Part shown: piece after piece, positions 54,731 through 64,000 of the stretch
Numbering within the stretch: the first letter of the stretch is position 1
Layout: every line of letters begins with the position of its first letter
Source: Trogon surrucura
Lineage: Eukaryota; Chordata; Aves; Trogoniformes; Trogonidae
DNA: 64,000 bases
Assembly (NCBI GenBank): GCA_020746105.1
Contig: CM036618.1
Coordinates: 116,691,308 to 116,755,307, forward strand
Direction: 5' to 3'
Translations under genes and position numbers: made by a program
Notes under the pieces: model-generated
Databases searched by the model: none
What the model was told of the DNA's origin: nothing
Seen by the model: the letters and a program-made list of their open reading frames with translations, nothing else

Positions 54731-54822
54731 TGGTGTGTTTTCTTGGGGGGGGTTTCTTGGTTAGGTTGGTTTTTTTGGGGGGTTGGCTTTTTTTTTTGGT
54801 AGTTTTTGGTTTTGTTTTTTAA
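54731..54822. repeat. G/T-rich low-complexity stretch
   Basis: A run of G and T with only three other bases in its core: a G8 block, ggttaggttgg, a G6 block, then T-rich sequence with gg pairs. Repeated G blocks on the + strand (the RNA sense of B3GNT2) could allow a G-quadruplex in the intron RNA. It is otherwise simple sequence. Confidence 0.7.
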
Positions 54823-57800
54823 ATGTGTGGGACACAGAACGTGATGTTAGATTGGCTTTTGTTCGAAGTCTTTGCCTTGGGCTGCCTTCTAGGAAGATAC
54901 AATCGCATCCTTCCCCAGTCTTGCTGTTTACGTGGATCTTGAAACGCGATGGCTGGGTAACACTGGCGTCTTTTGGTATTAAGATATTGAAAGAGTAGAA
55001 TTTCTTCCAAAACTAAATATGCTGAAAGATGGCCTAAAGCAGGTGTATGCAATTAATTAAAGCTAATATTAAACATAAACTCTTCTGAATTTCATTGCAC
55101 TTTTTGATGCTTGTGTAGTGGTGGTGTTAGTGTTGCTAACTTTTTTCCAACTGGAATGTTACTTCAGACCGTTTGTGGTGTTTGAAGAACACATAATGAC
55201 ATTGACTATTACTCAGTGGTAACCACTGTGACGTGCTCCTGCAGAAGCAGAATAGTGATATCTGTTGAATATTTGCCAGTTCTTAAGATCTTCTTAATTA
55301 CTCTTCTGTAAAAGTGGACTTGTGTAAAGTTCTGAGGGGAAAGAGATATGATTGTGTGTAGTTAGAAAAATGAATCGAGTGTTCAAGTTCTTTAAAGCTG
55401 AAAGTAGCACAGACTTTTTATAACAGCCTGAGGCTCTTAACTTCACATTCTAAAACTGTGGTGTTGCTCAATCCAGGAATTTCTTTTGACTTGCTGAACA
55501 GCAGTGAGGCATCAGGAGAACTGGTGCATATCATAGGAGGTTAGAGGGACTGCATTTGGCTTGTGATGTGTATAATAATAATATTTTTTTAATTATCTGC
55601 AGAATCATAGTGTCGTTATTGATAGCACTACCAGAAGTGCTGCATATGTGTTCAACTGTGGGAAGGGATATCAGGCTTCAAAATAAAGTTACATGATGAA
55701 ATCCAAGTTTGCCATATTCCCAGTTACAGCTAGTCTCTGCAAAGAGAGAAAGGTGGTAGCATCTGTTAGATACCTGAACTATGGCTTTGTTTTGCCAAAT
55801 TCTTGATAGTTTAGTCCTGAACTAGTGGAATGGTAGGTGCAATACCTGCAGGCAATAAGGTTTACCTTTTGTCAGCCACAGTGAGTAAATGAACTTCTAA
55901 TGCTTGGTTTTTGCAGTCAAATGATGCAGACAGGTTACTCAGTCCAGTTAGAAAATACAGCAGAAAATAGAAGCGTTTGCAGTTAAAGGTCGTAGCTTCT
56001 GTTAGACTTGAAGGAGGTAGAAAAGTTAATGTGTCTTACCTTGCATCTGCGTGATCTTCTCGAAGACTGGTGCTGACTGTTTGCACCAGGCTATAAATGT
56101 GACGTTGTCGTTGCTGTGATGCTAGATGTCTCTTGTTAGGGGGTGGAAGGGATTACGGGTCCAGAATCAAGGCTCAGTTCCTGGTGTGTTGTCATCCTGG
56201 CTGAAGAGGGGAGACCCATCTGCTTCCCTTCTCTCTGCTGCGTGCTTTCGCTTTAGCTGCGGTGGTGCTTATCTGGTGTGCATCTCTGGTCATTGTTAGT
56301 TTTCTGCTGGGTTAGTGGTATGAGCTGATTTACGGAGAGGCCTGGCGGAGCACCAGAGCCAGCGTGAGGGAGCGACTGGGCCCGAGTTCTTGGAGTCAGA
56401 AAGGGAGGAGCAGAAAGCCTCCCTCAAAAGGGAGAGGTCAGGTGATTAGATCCGTTCAGCTGGTTGTGGCTCCACAGCCCGCAACCTGGAACTGCTAAGA
56501 GGCAAGGGTTGGGGCAGGTAATCTGGTTAAACGCATTGTTTTATGCTGGGGTTGCGTGAGCGTGCTTAGGTTTGGCTTAGTGCCTTGAAGTAGGGCTTTG
56601 CTGCTGTGGCTGAATCTGCTGTGGAGCACTTTGCCCGGTGCAGGAATGCTGGTGTGGGTACATGCAGTGTGGGAAGGAACACTACCTGAGGTAGACTCTA
56701 TCGTGTTATCTGGTATTCCTTCCCCAGGGGGGTTGGTAACTTGATGCTTCCAGCTGTTTCAAGGGAGTTCTGCTTTAGCTGGTTTGATTAGCCACAGATC
56801 TGTATGACATGCTGCTGAGACTGCTCACTGGTAGACACAGCTTACTGTGACTGCTATTGAGTTCTCATATTGAAACTTGAGATCAGTAAATGTCTTTCAC
56901 AAGGAAGATAATATTTTAATAGCAAAAACCTGGTCTTACAATGAAGTAAATTACATTTGGTGTATGTAGAAACACCATTTTAACTTATTTTTAAATAGAG
57001 CTATAACTCTGAAAATTGCTGGTTTCTTACCTGTTTTTTGCTCCCTGGAACTTCACTTCTTTATATAATAGAACTCTGGTTTCTTCATGTTGCTGGAAGA
57101 GTTTGTGGATATGCCTGTGCTGTGCAGTGGCCATGCAGGATGGGTCACTGCTACCACAAGCTACAAAGTCTTTTGAACACAAGCTAAAACCCTGGCACTG
57201 TCCAGGGCTTGTGCTCTGTGAACCTACTTGCTAACCTGAAGCTGCTTTTAAGGATCCGTGCTGAGTGGTGTTGCCTCATGCCCAGTGGTGGTGTTAACAA
57301 AATTTACCCCTTTCTTTGAAAAGGAAATGATGAAGCCCTTCTGCAATAACACGTAATAAGTAAAAACTTTTGCGATGTTAAGTTTTAAATAGTCACCAGC
57401 AATCTGTCAGTACTTAAGAGCAAGGAAGATGTCTTCTCTGTCAGTATTAGGACACACAAGGTAACAGTTGTTTTCTCTTTTGTAGCTCTCTTCTGTAGGC
57501 TTGTTCTTCAATCTCATGCTATAGGTATAATCTTAGTGCACTGCAAGTGGGAGGTTAGGATGGATATTCACCTCTCTACAGAGACTGAGTTTGGAGAGTG
57601 ATCCAGAAGAAGCTTCAATGTTCAGCAATTGGGCATCTTAGTCAGAGGCACTCTTTTCTCCACCATTTCTGCAGAATCAATCTTTCCAAATGCTGTATCT
57701 GTAGCTGAACCGTGGTTTATCCAGAGTATGGTTAGTGTCACCACTTTTTTTGTTTTCTTAGCGAACTGGATGTTTTCTAAAGGCTTTCAACAAATGGACT

Positions 57801-59286
57801 TTATACAGTGATAGTAATGCAGAACTGCACAGCTGGAAGTTGCATAAGCAGAATTTCATGATTGCCTCAACTGATTGCTGAAATAGTCTTTGTATCAGTG
57901 TAGCCGAGAAGTTGAAAACAGGCGTTGAAAAACTGTGTGTCGAATCACCTTTGAGTGTGGGTGACTCTTCATTTTGCCAGCTGAAGCTGTAAGTGATTCT
58001 CTGGGGTTCTGTGTGTACTGTGATTCACTTTACCAATATGTACTGTTTACTCTTGCATTCTGCTTTCTATGCTAGCCAGCTAAGTGTTCTAGTCTTTTTT
58101 TTTTTTTAACACCGAAAGCAGCAGGAATTTTTCAAACAGAGTATTTCTTTGTACTACTCTGTTCTTCAACAAAACTAGTATAAAAATGCATCAGATTAAA
58201 GTGTTAAAAGATCCTTTTCAGTTTGGTGTTGGCTTCCATAACAGATCTTCCATTCTCGGTAGTCAAAGGAGGCAGCTGGGAATTTTTGTAATATTCATGC
58301 TGACAGAAGAAGCTGTTACTAAAATAGGAGACGGTTCTGTTGACCTGTCCAAATTGCTGTCGCTAAGTCGTGAGTGGGAAATGAGCACGGCCTTGTACTC
58401 TGATGCTGCTCCTTAGCAAGCTGCCTGGTGCACTGCATCTCCCTCCTGCTGGCACTGTGGTCAGTCACAGCAGTTACCAGCAAAGCAGATGAAGAAATTA
58501 GATTTGCCTTGAGGCATGGTCAGGGGGTGTTGTCTTGAGGGGGGGAGAATCAACTCGAGAAACCCACCCCCACAAACAACAACATTACTAATGCAGCGCA
58601 TACACCTGCACTCCCACTATGAGTAAGTGTTAACACAGCCTGTCTCTGTCTAGTCTAGGAAAAGGAGGTTTTATCCCTTTTTCACTTGGTAGTCCTTAGT
58701 ACTGGTTTGATATTGGTAACTACTTGTATTGTTAATGAGTAGATTAAAAATGTGTTAGATAGCCTTTCATTACAGAAGAGAAGAATGCTTTCATGCAAAA
58801 TCGTGGGGCAACACTCATGTCTTAAAGCTCTTGTTTGGATCGATATTGAATGTAACTTGATGTTTTTCTCAGAAATGTTAATTTTATCACCAATATTGTA
58901 TAGCTTTTTAAAAAGGAGATTGAAAATTATACTGGAAGTATTTAGGCGTTAGCATTTACCATAGTTTGTGATGTACCACTTTTGTCTTGCCAGACTCATA
59001 CTACTTCTGTGAAAAGTTCCACCGAGTCTAACAGTAAATGGAGATATTTTTCTGGGTAGGATCCCTGTCTCATTTGCTGCAGGGGCTTGCAGTGGGAAAA
59101 CCAGTAAGATTAAGGAAGATCTCTTGGTTGGAGATTTTGAGTGCTTACCCAGAAGACTTGGTGATTTGAAGGATTTTTCTTAAGTGATTGAAATAAGTCT
59201 TTGCAAATGATGTCTCATTGTGTTCAGAAGGGTCTCAGGTCAAGCATCCAGATGACTTACAGAGGTGTTGGATACTTATAGCTTAC

Positions 59287-59513
59287 TAGAATGTAGGTTG
59301 GAAAACTAGAGTTTAGGTTGGAAAAGACCTTTCAGATCAAGTGCAGCCGTTAATCTGGCAATGCCAGGTCCACCACTAAACCATCCTCCTGAGCACCACT
59401 TCTACGTGTCTTTTAAATACCTCCAGGGATGGTGACTCCACCACTTCCCTGGGCAGCCTGTTCCAATGCTTGACAACCCTTTCAGGAAGTGGAGAAAAAT
59501 ACTTCATAATTAT
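59287..59513 (-). repeat. CR1 LINE fragment, 3' end
   Basis: On the minus strand this reads as a CR1 tail: gaagtggtggagtcaccatc, ggtatttaaaagacacgtag, a ggtggacctggcattgccag block and gaaaggtcttttccaaccta. The 3' terminus contains a small internal duplication (gtaggttggaaaa then ttaggttggaaaa on the + strand). It shares its diagnostic tail with the fragment at 2.4-2.66 kb in opposite orientation. It lies about 1.1 kb upstream of the B3GNT2 coding exon. Confidence 0.93.
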
Positions 59514-60652
59514 CTTTTTTTAGTGGAGGCTGCTCTGGCGATAATGATTTATACTCGTGGCAGACGAAAGCATCTTCGATAGTGAATTCCATGTCTGACT
59601 TAAATGGAATCTTGCTAACTTTCTTATTAATTCTGAATGAATTTCTAGTATGACTTCCTGATCTAGAATGGTTTGTTAAATTTCGTGTGGCTTGTACATT
59701 GATATACCCTTGGGCTAGTGAACCGTTTGATAAGCAGTACTTAAGAGCACAGTGTTTTCACGTTGCTCCTTGTACTGTGCACCTTTAGTTCTGGCAGTGC
59801 GGATGAAAGAGGGATGGGTCTGTTTTCTCTCTTGGTCAAAACTGGAGGTGGGAAACAGAATAACCTTTGCTACAGTAAAGAGAGGTGCACTTACTAGTCC
59901 TGGTCTTGCATATATGGAAAACCTCTCCTTTTTTAAACAAATTTCTTTTCAGTTTCTATTTCCTTCCTAGCAATAATTACGCTGTCACTTTCTGCTGCCC
60001 TTAACTTCCATTTGAAGAAAAAAAAAAGAAATACCAAAATTTGTGTTCTCTTTTTGTTGGAGTATCAGTAGTGCAGCTTGCCGTTTTGTCAGCCTCTCTC
60101 CCGAGAAGTAGACGAGTGAAATGGACAGAAACTAATTGTGTGCTGTAAAATTCAGCTCTGCCTGTTATGTAGGTGGAAGGTGTAAGAGTGCAAGTATATA
60201 AAAGCTTGAAACTTAATTTAAAAATAACTGACCTTATCGTATAGCAATTTATTCTATACCCTTAAGCTCACCTTACTTACCTGCCTTTGCCAAGCTGAGG
60301 GCTCAGATTCTGATTGTTATACAGTCAAGTGTTTCAAGGAGACTTAGATGAGGAGCAAAACCTGCTAATTTAGATGCACTGGGAAATATTATGTAAAATT
60401 CCTAAGTAGCAAATGGAAATTTTACATTTTACCAGCTTCTTGTTTGCCGATGAAACCCCAAACCCCTACTAGCTGAAGGTGTGTATGTATTAGAGGTAGA
60501 TTAGTTTTTGCTTCTTGGGAATGTGGGTAAGCTCTGTTTCTAGGCTGCTAACTTGCATATTCCTTGTCTGAATGTAGTTTGCATTTTTATGAGATCAAGA
60601 ACTTGGTAGGAAGAAGGCTAAACATCTGTAATTTTTTTTTTTCTCTCTCCAG

Positions 60653-60661
60653 ATATGAGAA
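60653..60661 (+). promoter_or_regulatory. B3GNT2: B3GNT2 start-codon region with overlapping upstream ATG
   Basis: The exon begins atATGAgaaATG. The bases before the enzyme's ATG hold an in-frame TGA (60656-60658) and an out-of-frame ATG at 60655 that overlaps that TGA. The out-of-frame ATG opens a 68-codon frame (60655-60861) lying over the CDS. The main ATG at 60662 has G at -3 and A at +4, a moderate context. The in-frame TGA rules out an N-terminal extension from exon 1 without stop readthrough, so 60662 is the start. Confidence 0.8.
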
Positions 60662-61855
60662 ATGAGTGTTGGACGCAGAAGATTAAAGCTGCTGGGAATT
60701 CTTATGATGGTAAATATTTTTATTTATGTGATTGTGGAAGTCTCAAAAAGCGGCAGCCAGGAGAAGAATGCAAAAGGCCGAGTTATTATACCGCGCAGCA
60801 AATTTTGGAGAAAATATACTCCTCACAAAGCTTATTGGAACAAACAGCAACAGAAGCTTGAACTACTGTACAACCCTATTCTGACCTTGCTTTCCAATAT
60901 GACTGTGGAAGAGAACTTACTTTCTAACTCGAGTCTTCTCAGTTCCTGTGACCCTGACCCGTGGGTGTCTTCAGAAGTTAGTGACTTCGCAAACTTACCA
61001 GACAGATTCAAAGACTTTCTCCTTTATTTGAGATGTAGAAATTATTCATTGTTAATGGATCAGCCAAACAAGTGCAAACACAAACCTTTTCTGCTGCTGG
61101 CTATTAAGTCCCTCACACCCCATTTTGATAGAAGGCAAGCAATTAGGGAATCCTGGGGCAAGGAAATAAAATCAGGGGATGTGACAGTCAAAAGGGTCTT
61201 CTTACTTGGACAGACCCCGCCAGAGGACAATTTTCCTGATCTTTCAGACATGATAAAATTTGAGAGTGAAACCCACCAAGACATTCTCCTCTGGAACTAC
61301 AGAGACACTTTCTTCAATTTAACTCTGAAAGAGGTGCTGTTTCTTAAGTGGGTCAGCAGCAGTTGTGCAGATGTCGAGTTTATTTTCAAGGGTGATGATG
61401 ATGTTTTTGTGAATACCCATCAGATCCTGGATTACTTGAAGAGCTTATCAAAGGACAAAGCCAAAGACTTATTTATAGGTGATGTGATCAAAGATGCTGG
61501 ACCTCATAGAGACAAAAAATTGAAGTACTACATCCCAGAGAGTGTTTATGAAGGTTCGTATCCTCCATACGCCGGAGGTGGTGGGTTTCTGTACTCTGGT
61601 GATCTGGCATTAAGATTGAATAATGCATCCGACCAGGTACTCCTTTACCCTATTGATGATGTTTATACTGGAATGTGCCTTCAGAAGCTTGGGCTTGCTC
61701 CGGAAAAACACAAAGGCTTCAAGACATTTGATATCGAAGAGAAATACAGAAATAACATATGTTCCTACACAAACTTAATGTTAGTACATAGCAGAAAACC
61801 ACAAGAAATGATTAAGATTTGGACACGCTTGCAAGATCCACATTTAAATTGTTAA
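60662..61855 (+). CDS. B3GNT2: N-acetyllactosaminide beta-1,3-N-acetylglucosaminyltransferase 2
   Basis: A single-exon frame of 397 codons, the same length I recall for human B3GNT2; the TAA follows at 61856-61858. It is a type II Golgi membrane enzyme: short basic cytosolic tail (residues 1-9), signal anchor at about 10-27, a stem to about 140, then a GT31 (Galactosyl_T) catalytic domain. Visible family motifs are RRQAIRESWGK (157-167), the metal/UDP-binding DDD (245-247, in FKGDDDVFVN), YPPYAGGGGFLYSG (300-313) and IDDVYTGMCLQKLGL (331-345), where Asp333 matches the likely catalytic base. It transfers GlcNAc from UDP-GlcNAc to terminal galactose, extending poly-N-acetyllactosamine on N-glycans. 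N-glycosylation sequons lie at Asn79, 89, 127, 219 and 321. The sequon I recall at human Asn173 is absent (Asp here) and Asn321 looks new. No damage is seen. It follows COMMD1 on the same strand, as in human. Confidence 0.98.
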   Translation: MSVGRRRLKLLGILMMVNIFIYVIVEVSKSGSQEKNAKGRVIIPRSKFWRKYTPHKAYWNKQQQKLELLYNPILTLLSNMTVEENLLSNSSLLSSCDPDPWVSSEVSDFANLPDRFKDFLLYLRCRNYSLLMDQPNKCKHKPFLLLAIKSLTPHFDRRQAIRESWGKEIKSGDVTVKRVFLLGQTPPEDNFPDLSDMIKFESETHQDILLWNYRDTFFNLTLKEVLFLKWVSSSCADVEFIFKGDDDVFVNTHQILDYLKSLSKDKAKDLFIGDVIKDAGPHRDKKLKYYIPESVYEGSYPPYAGGGGFLYSGDLALRLNNASDQVLLYPIDDVYTGMCLQKLGLAPEKHKGFKTFDIEEKYRNNICSYTNLMLVHSRKPQEMIKIWTRLQDPHLNC

Positions 61856-61858
61856 AAG

Positions 61859-63050
61859 TAATGTGCTTAGGTGTCTTAAGTCCAAATAACTTTCCACATC
61901 CGGGTCTGACTTTTTTGATGGGCCATTGAAGCTTTGGTTAGTAGTTCAATTTTGTCTGGAAACTAAAATTTGAGGGGATGGCTTGAAGACTTGGTCCTGA
62001 CTTTTCCACTGCCCTGGTGGTCATTATGTTTCAATATTTGTCTTAAATTAATTTTAAAAAGGACTACAAGGATGTAACGAGCTGTCAGTAACTGGCTGGC
62101 TGTATTGGAAACGAGGAATGCCTACTACAGTACATCTTTCATTAATTGTTTTGGTGGAAGATAACTTTTCCTTCAGTAGTGTATATGTGTGGGTGTGTGG
62201 AAACCACAGTAAGTTGAAAATTCACAAATTGGAGGAATGTAGTTTTGCTTTAAGTATGAAGCACTCTTACAGGACTTTATTGAATTTTTTTAATTTATAG
62301 TTTTCAGTCTTTTTGCACCCCTGACCAGTATGATCTTTTTGTGCAAAGTGTGCCTATGTCTGAAGGATTTACCCTTTTATTAGGTGATGCCTTTTTTACC
62401 GAGAAAGCATAGTGCTGTTTGAAACACCCCGTAAAGGAGCTGAATATGTAAGGAAAAGTAAGGGCAAATCTTGTTTGGGGCTGGGCAGTAGGTACGGTTA
62501 GGTGTGCTCCCTGCCCTTGACTTGTTGCTCCTGTTATTTATGTGGAAGGCTACTCTGGTCATCCCTTGTTCTCTGTTTTGGCACTAAATGTGATCAGGTA
62601 GCTCGATTTGATGCAAATAACTGAAATTGCACATTGCTTACAGGAGCATGGTTTGAGTCTCCTATAGAACGGTAGCAAATCTAGAATTCTGCAGATCCTA
62701 AGAGTTTGGAGTTTTGAAACAAGCTTCAAAAGTTGCATGATGTCTCATGTAGAGTTAAACATGTTCTCAAAACTCAGATCTTCTGTATTTCCCCATCTTG
62801 CTTATAAGAGTTATTCTAAATAGTGGTTGCTTCCTTTGTATATGTAGAAGTGCCTGTCTATTTATTGTTCAGATTGAAGACCAAAACATTTTCTTAAATA
62901 TATTTTGTGTAACATTTTATTTGTATAGTGTTGTCACTCAGATATTTAAATAGAGCATGTTATTTTAAATCTGTGAGATGTGTAACGTTAAATAAAGGTA
63001 ATTGTTATTTTTGAATTTGAAAAATAAAATGTGATTTAAATATTTCTTGC
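61859..63050 (+). other. B3GNT2: B3GNT2 3' UTR
   Basis: About 1.2 kb of AT-rich sequence follows the stop codon and ends at two polyadenylation signals. It has scattered ATTTA pentamers and T-rich stretches but no repeat. A 60-codon chance frame inside it has no resemblance to a protein. The end is inferred from the signals. Confidence 0.8.
62991..63028 (+). terminator. B3GNT2: Tandem polyadenylation signals of B3GNT2
   Basis: AATAAA occurs at 62991-62996 and again at 63023-63028, 32 bases apart. GT/T-rich sequence (gtgatttaaatatttcttg) follows the second. Either could direct cleavage, giving ends near 63015 or 63045. Confidence 0.85.
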
Positions 63051-64000
63051 AATGCTTCATTTGAGACATAACGTTGACTTACAGAGCACGGTTGCACTCT
63101 GCTGCATCGTGGCGTTTGGTGACAATGCATTTCGGAAGTTGAGAAGCAAAGGGCTTTATTTATCAGCTATCTCTAATGCCTGTGTAGCCGACCATCAAGA
63201 AAATGTTGCCGTAACTGTGTGTGGATTTGCTAGATGCTATAATAGTTGGACAGCTTTGACAAAAGCAAGGGAACATTTAAGTACCCTAGGAAAAATAGTA
63301 CGTACAGAAATAATTGTACAATAGAAAGGAGTCAATGGGTGGATTGAATGGCTGGCACTTGAGTTTTTGTTTGAAATAACTTGGCAGCTGCAGCTCTTTT
63401 GGCTTCTTCACCTGCCTTCTTGTTCCTGTGTTGCCTGGAAGAAAAAATGGGGTGCTTTTTTTTTTTGTTTGGGGACAGGTGAGGTGGTCTGGTCTTCCAC
63501 CTTTGTGTTCTGTCGCTGTTCGTGTACCCCAGGGCGGGTAGCTCAGAGACAGACTGTGCTCTGGTTTTGTGCCCTGAACTTCGGCCCCTGGGCACTGCCA
63601 TTCCTCGTGAGAAATTACACCTTTCTGAAAGAGCTGCAGGTTTTACTGTACTGCTCTGTTCTTCCTAGCCATGCTAAGCACCCTGGTTTTTTGTAAATGT
63701 TAGCGGGATTTTTGTCATGAATTTGGGCCCAAGAGTCTTCATAGACTAGAGACAGAGAGGAAGAGGAGGGGACTGTGGGTGAGCAAAGACAGAAGGAGAG
63801 AGAGGCAGGTGAGCCCTAAACATAGTGATGAGTGCCAGGCAAGGATCAAATACAAAAAAAAATGGGTTGCAGAAAGGAGGGACAGGGGAAGAGACCAGGA
63901 ATTAAGTCGTATGAGTAAGATAGGGTGGAGTGCACATGTGATATTAACCTGTTAGTGAAATGGGTGGCATTGGTGGCGTGCCAGCATTAATTATTTACTT
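63051..64000. other. Intergenic region downstream of B3GNT2
   Basis: No gene is recognised. A 90-codon + strand frame starts at 63052, just past the expected cleavage site, but matches no family I know. The part from 63720 on is purine-rich (repeated gagg/gaga-like stretches). In mammals the next gene is TMEM17 in the opposite orientation; I see nothing of it here. Confidence 0.6.

Larger units (their letters stand above)
43560..60652 (+). other. B3GNT2: B3GNT2 intron 1
   Basis: About 17.1 kb runs between the predicted donor (gtacgtg at 43560) and a strong acceptor: a T/C tract then ctctctccag at 60643-60652. The first 0.4 kb is still CpG-rich. The rest is AT-rich unique sequence with low-complexity spots and one CR1 fragment. 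I recognise no other coding exon or RNA gene. The alternative donor gtaagtt at 44310 lies inside this interval. The size is in keeping with the 20-plus kb intron of mammalian B3GNT2. Confidence 0.6.

Noticed and set aside
63052..63324. 90-codon + strand frame just after B3GNT2
   Set aside because: Starts beyond the expected cleavage site, has no recognised family features and no visible promoter. Kept only as a note.
1..64000. Search for an undescribed multi-gene system, CRISPR array, or viral insertion
   Set aside because: Nothing beyond two known vertebrate genes, CR1 fragments and simple repeats is supported. No LTR pairs, no regularly spaced repeats and no gene cluster were seen.

Overview
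The window looks like bird nuclear DNA. Six CR1 LINE fragments of the avian type are present, with 3' ends that finish in the short gattctgtgattctgtg-like motif. Genes are sparse and introns are long. One TATA-less CpG island promoter stands in otherwise AT-rich sequence. The species cannot be fixed from the sequence alone. Nothing here is prokaryotic, and I see no viral gene, CRISPR array or operon.

Two vertebrate genes are supported, both on the + strand and head to tail. The first is the terminal coding exon of COMMD1 (27784-27891), with a splice acceptor before it and a polyadenylation signal four bases after the stop codon. The roughly 27.8 kb upstream reads as the last COMMD1 intron; I found no other COMMD1 exon in it. 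The second is B3GNT2, a Golgi beta-1,3-N-acetylglucosaminyltransferase. Its whole 397-codon reading frame lies in one exon (60662-61858 with the stop), followed by a 3' UTR of about 1.2 kb ending at two tandem AATAAA signals. A CpG island (about 42.3-44.0 kb) marks its promoter. A predicted non-coding first exon ends at 43559, joined across an intron of about 17.1 kb. The order COMMD1-B3GNT2 on one strand agrees with the arrangement I know from human 2p15, which supports both calls.

Layout: 1-27783 COMMD1 intron with three CR1 fragments, a T28 run, small tandem repeats and possible ancient amniote repeat remnants; 27784-27920 COMMD1 last exon; 27921-42300 intergenic, with a 0.93 kb CR1 piece that still shows reverse-transcriptase coding and a CR1 tail just before the CpG island; 42315-43980 CpG island and B3GNT2 exon 1; 43560-60652 B3GNT2 intron with one CR1 fragment; 60653-63050 B3GNT2 coding exon and 3' UTR; 63050-64000 intergenic.

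The two proteins do not form a pathway. COMMD1 is a cytosolic scaffold (endosomal sorting, copper handling, NF-kB turnover). B3GNT2 extends poly-N-acetyllactosamine chains in the Golgi. I find no previously undescribed system. The most interesting point is the arrangement at the B3GNT2 start codon: an exon-1 upstream ORF that would cross the splice junction and stop one codon before the enzyme's ATG, with an out-of-frame ATG overlapping that stop.
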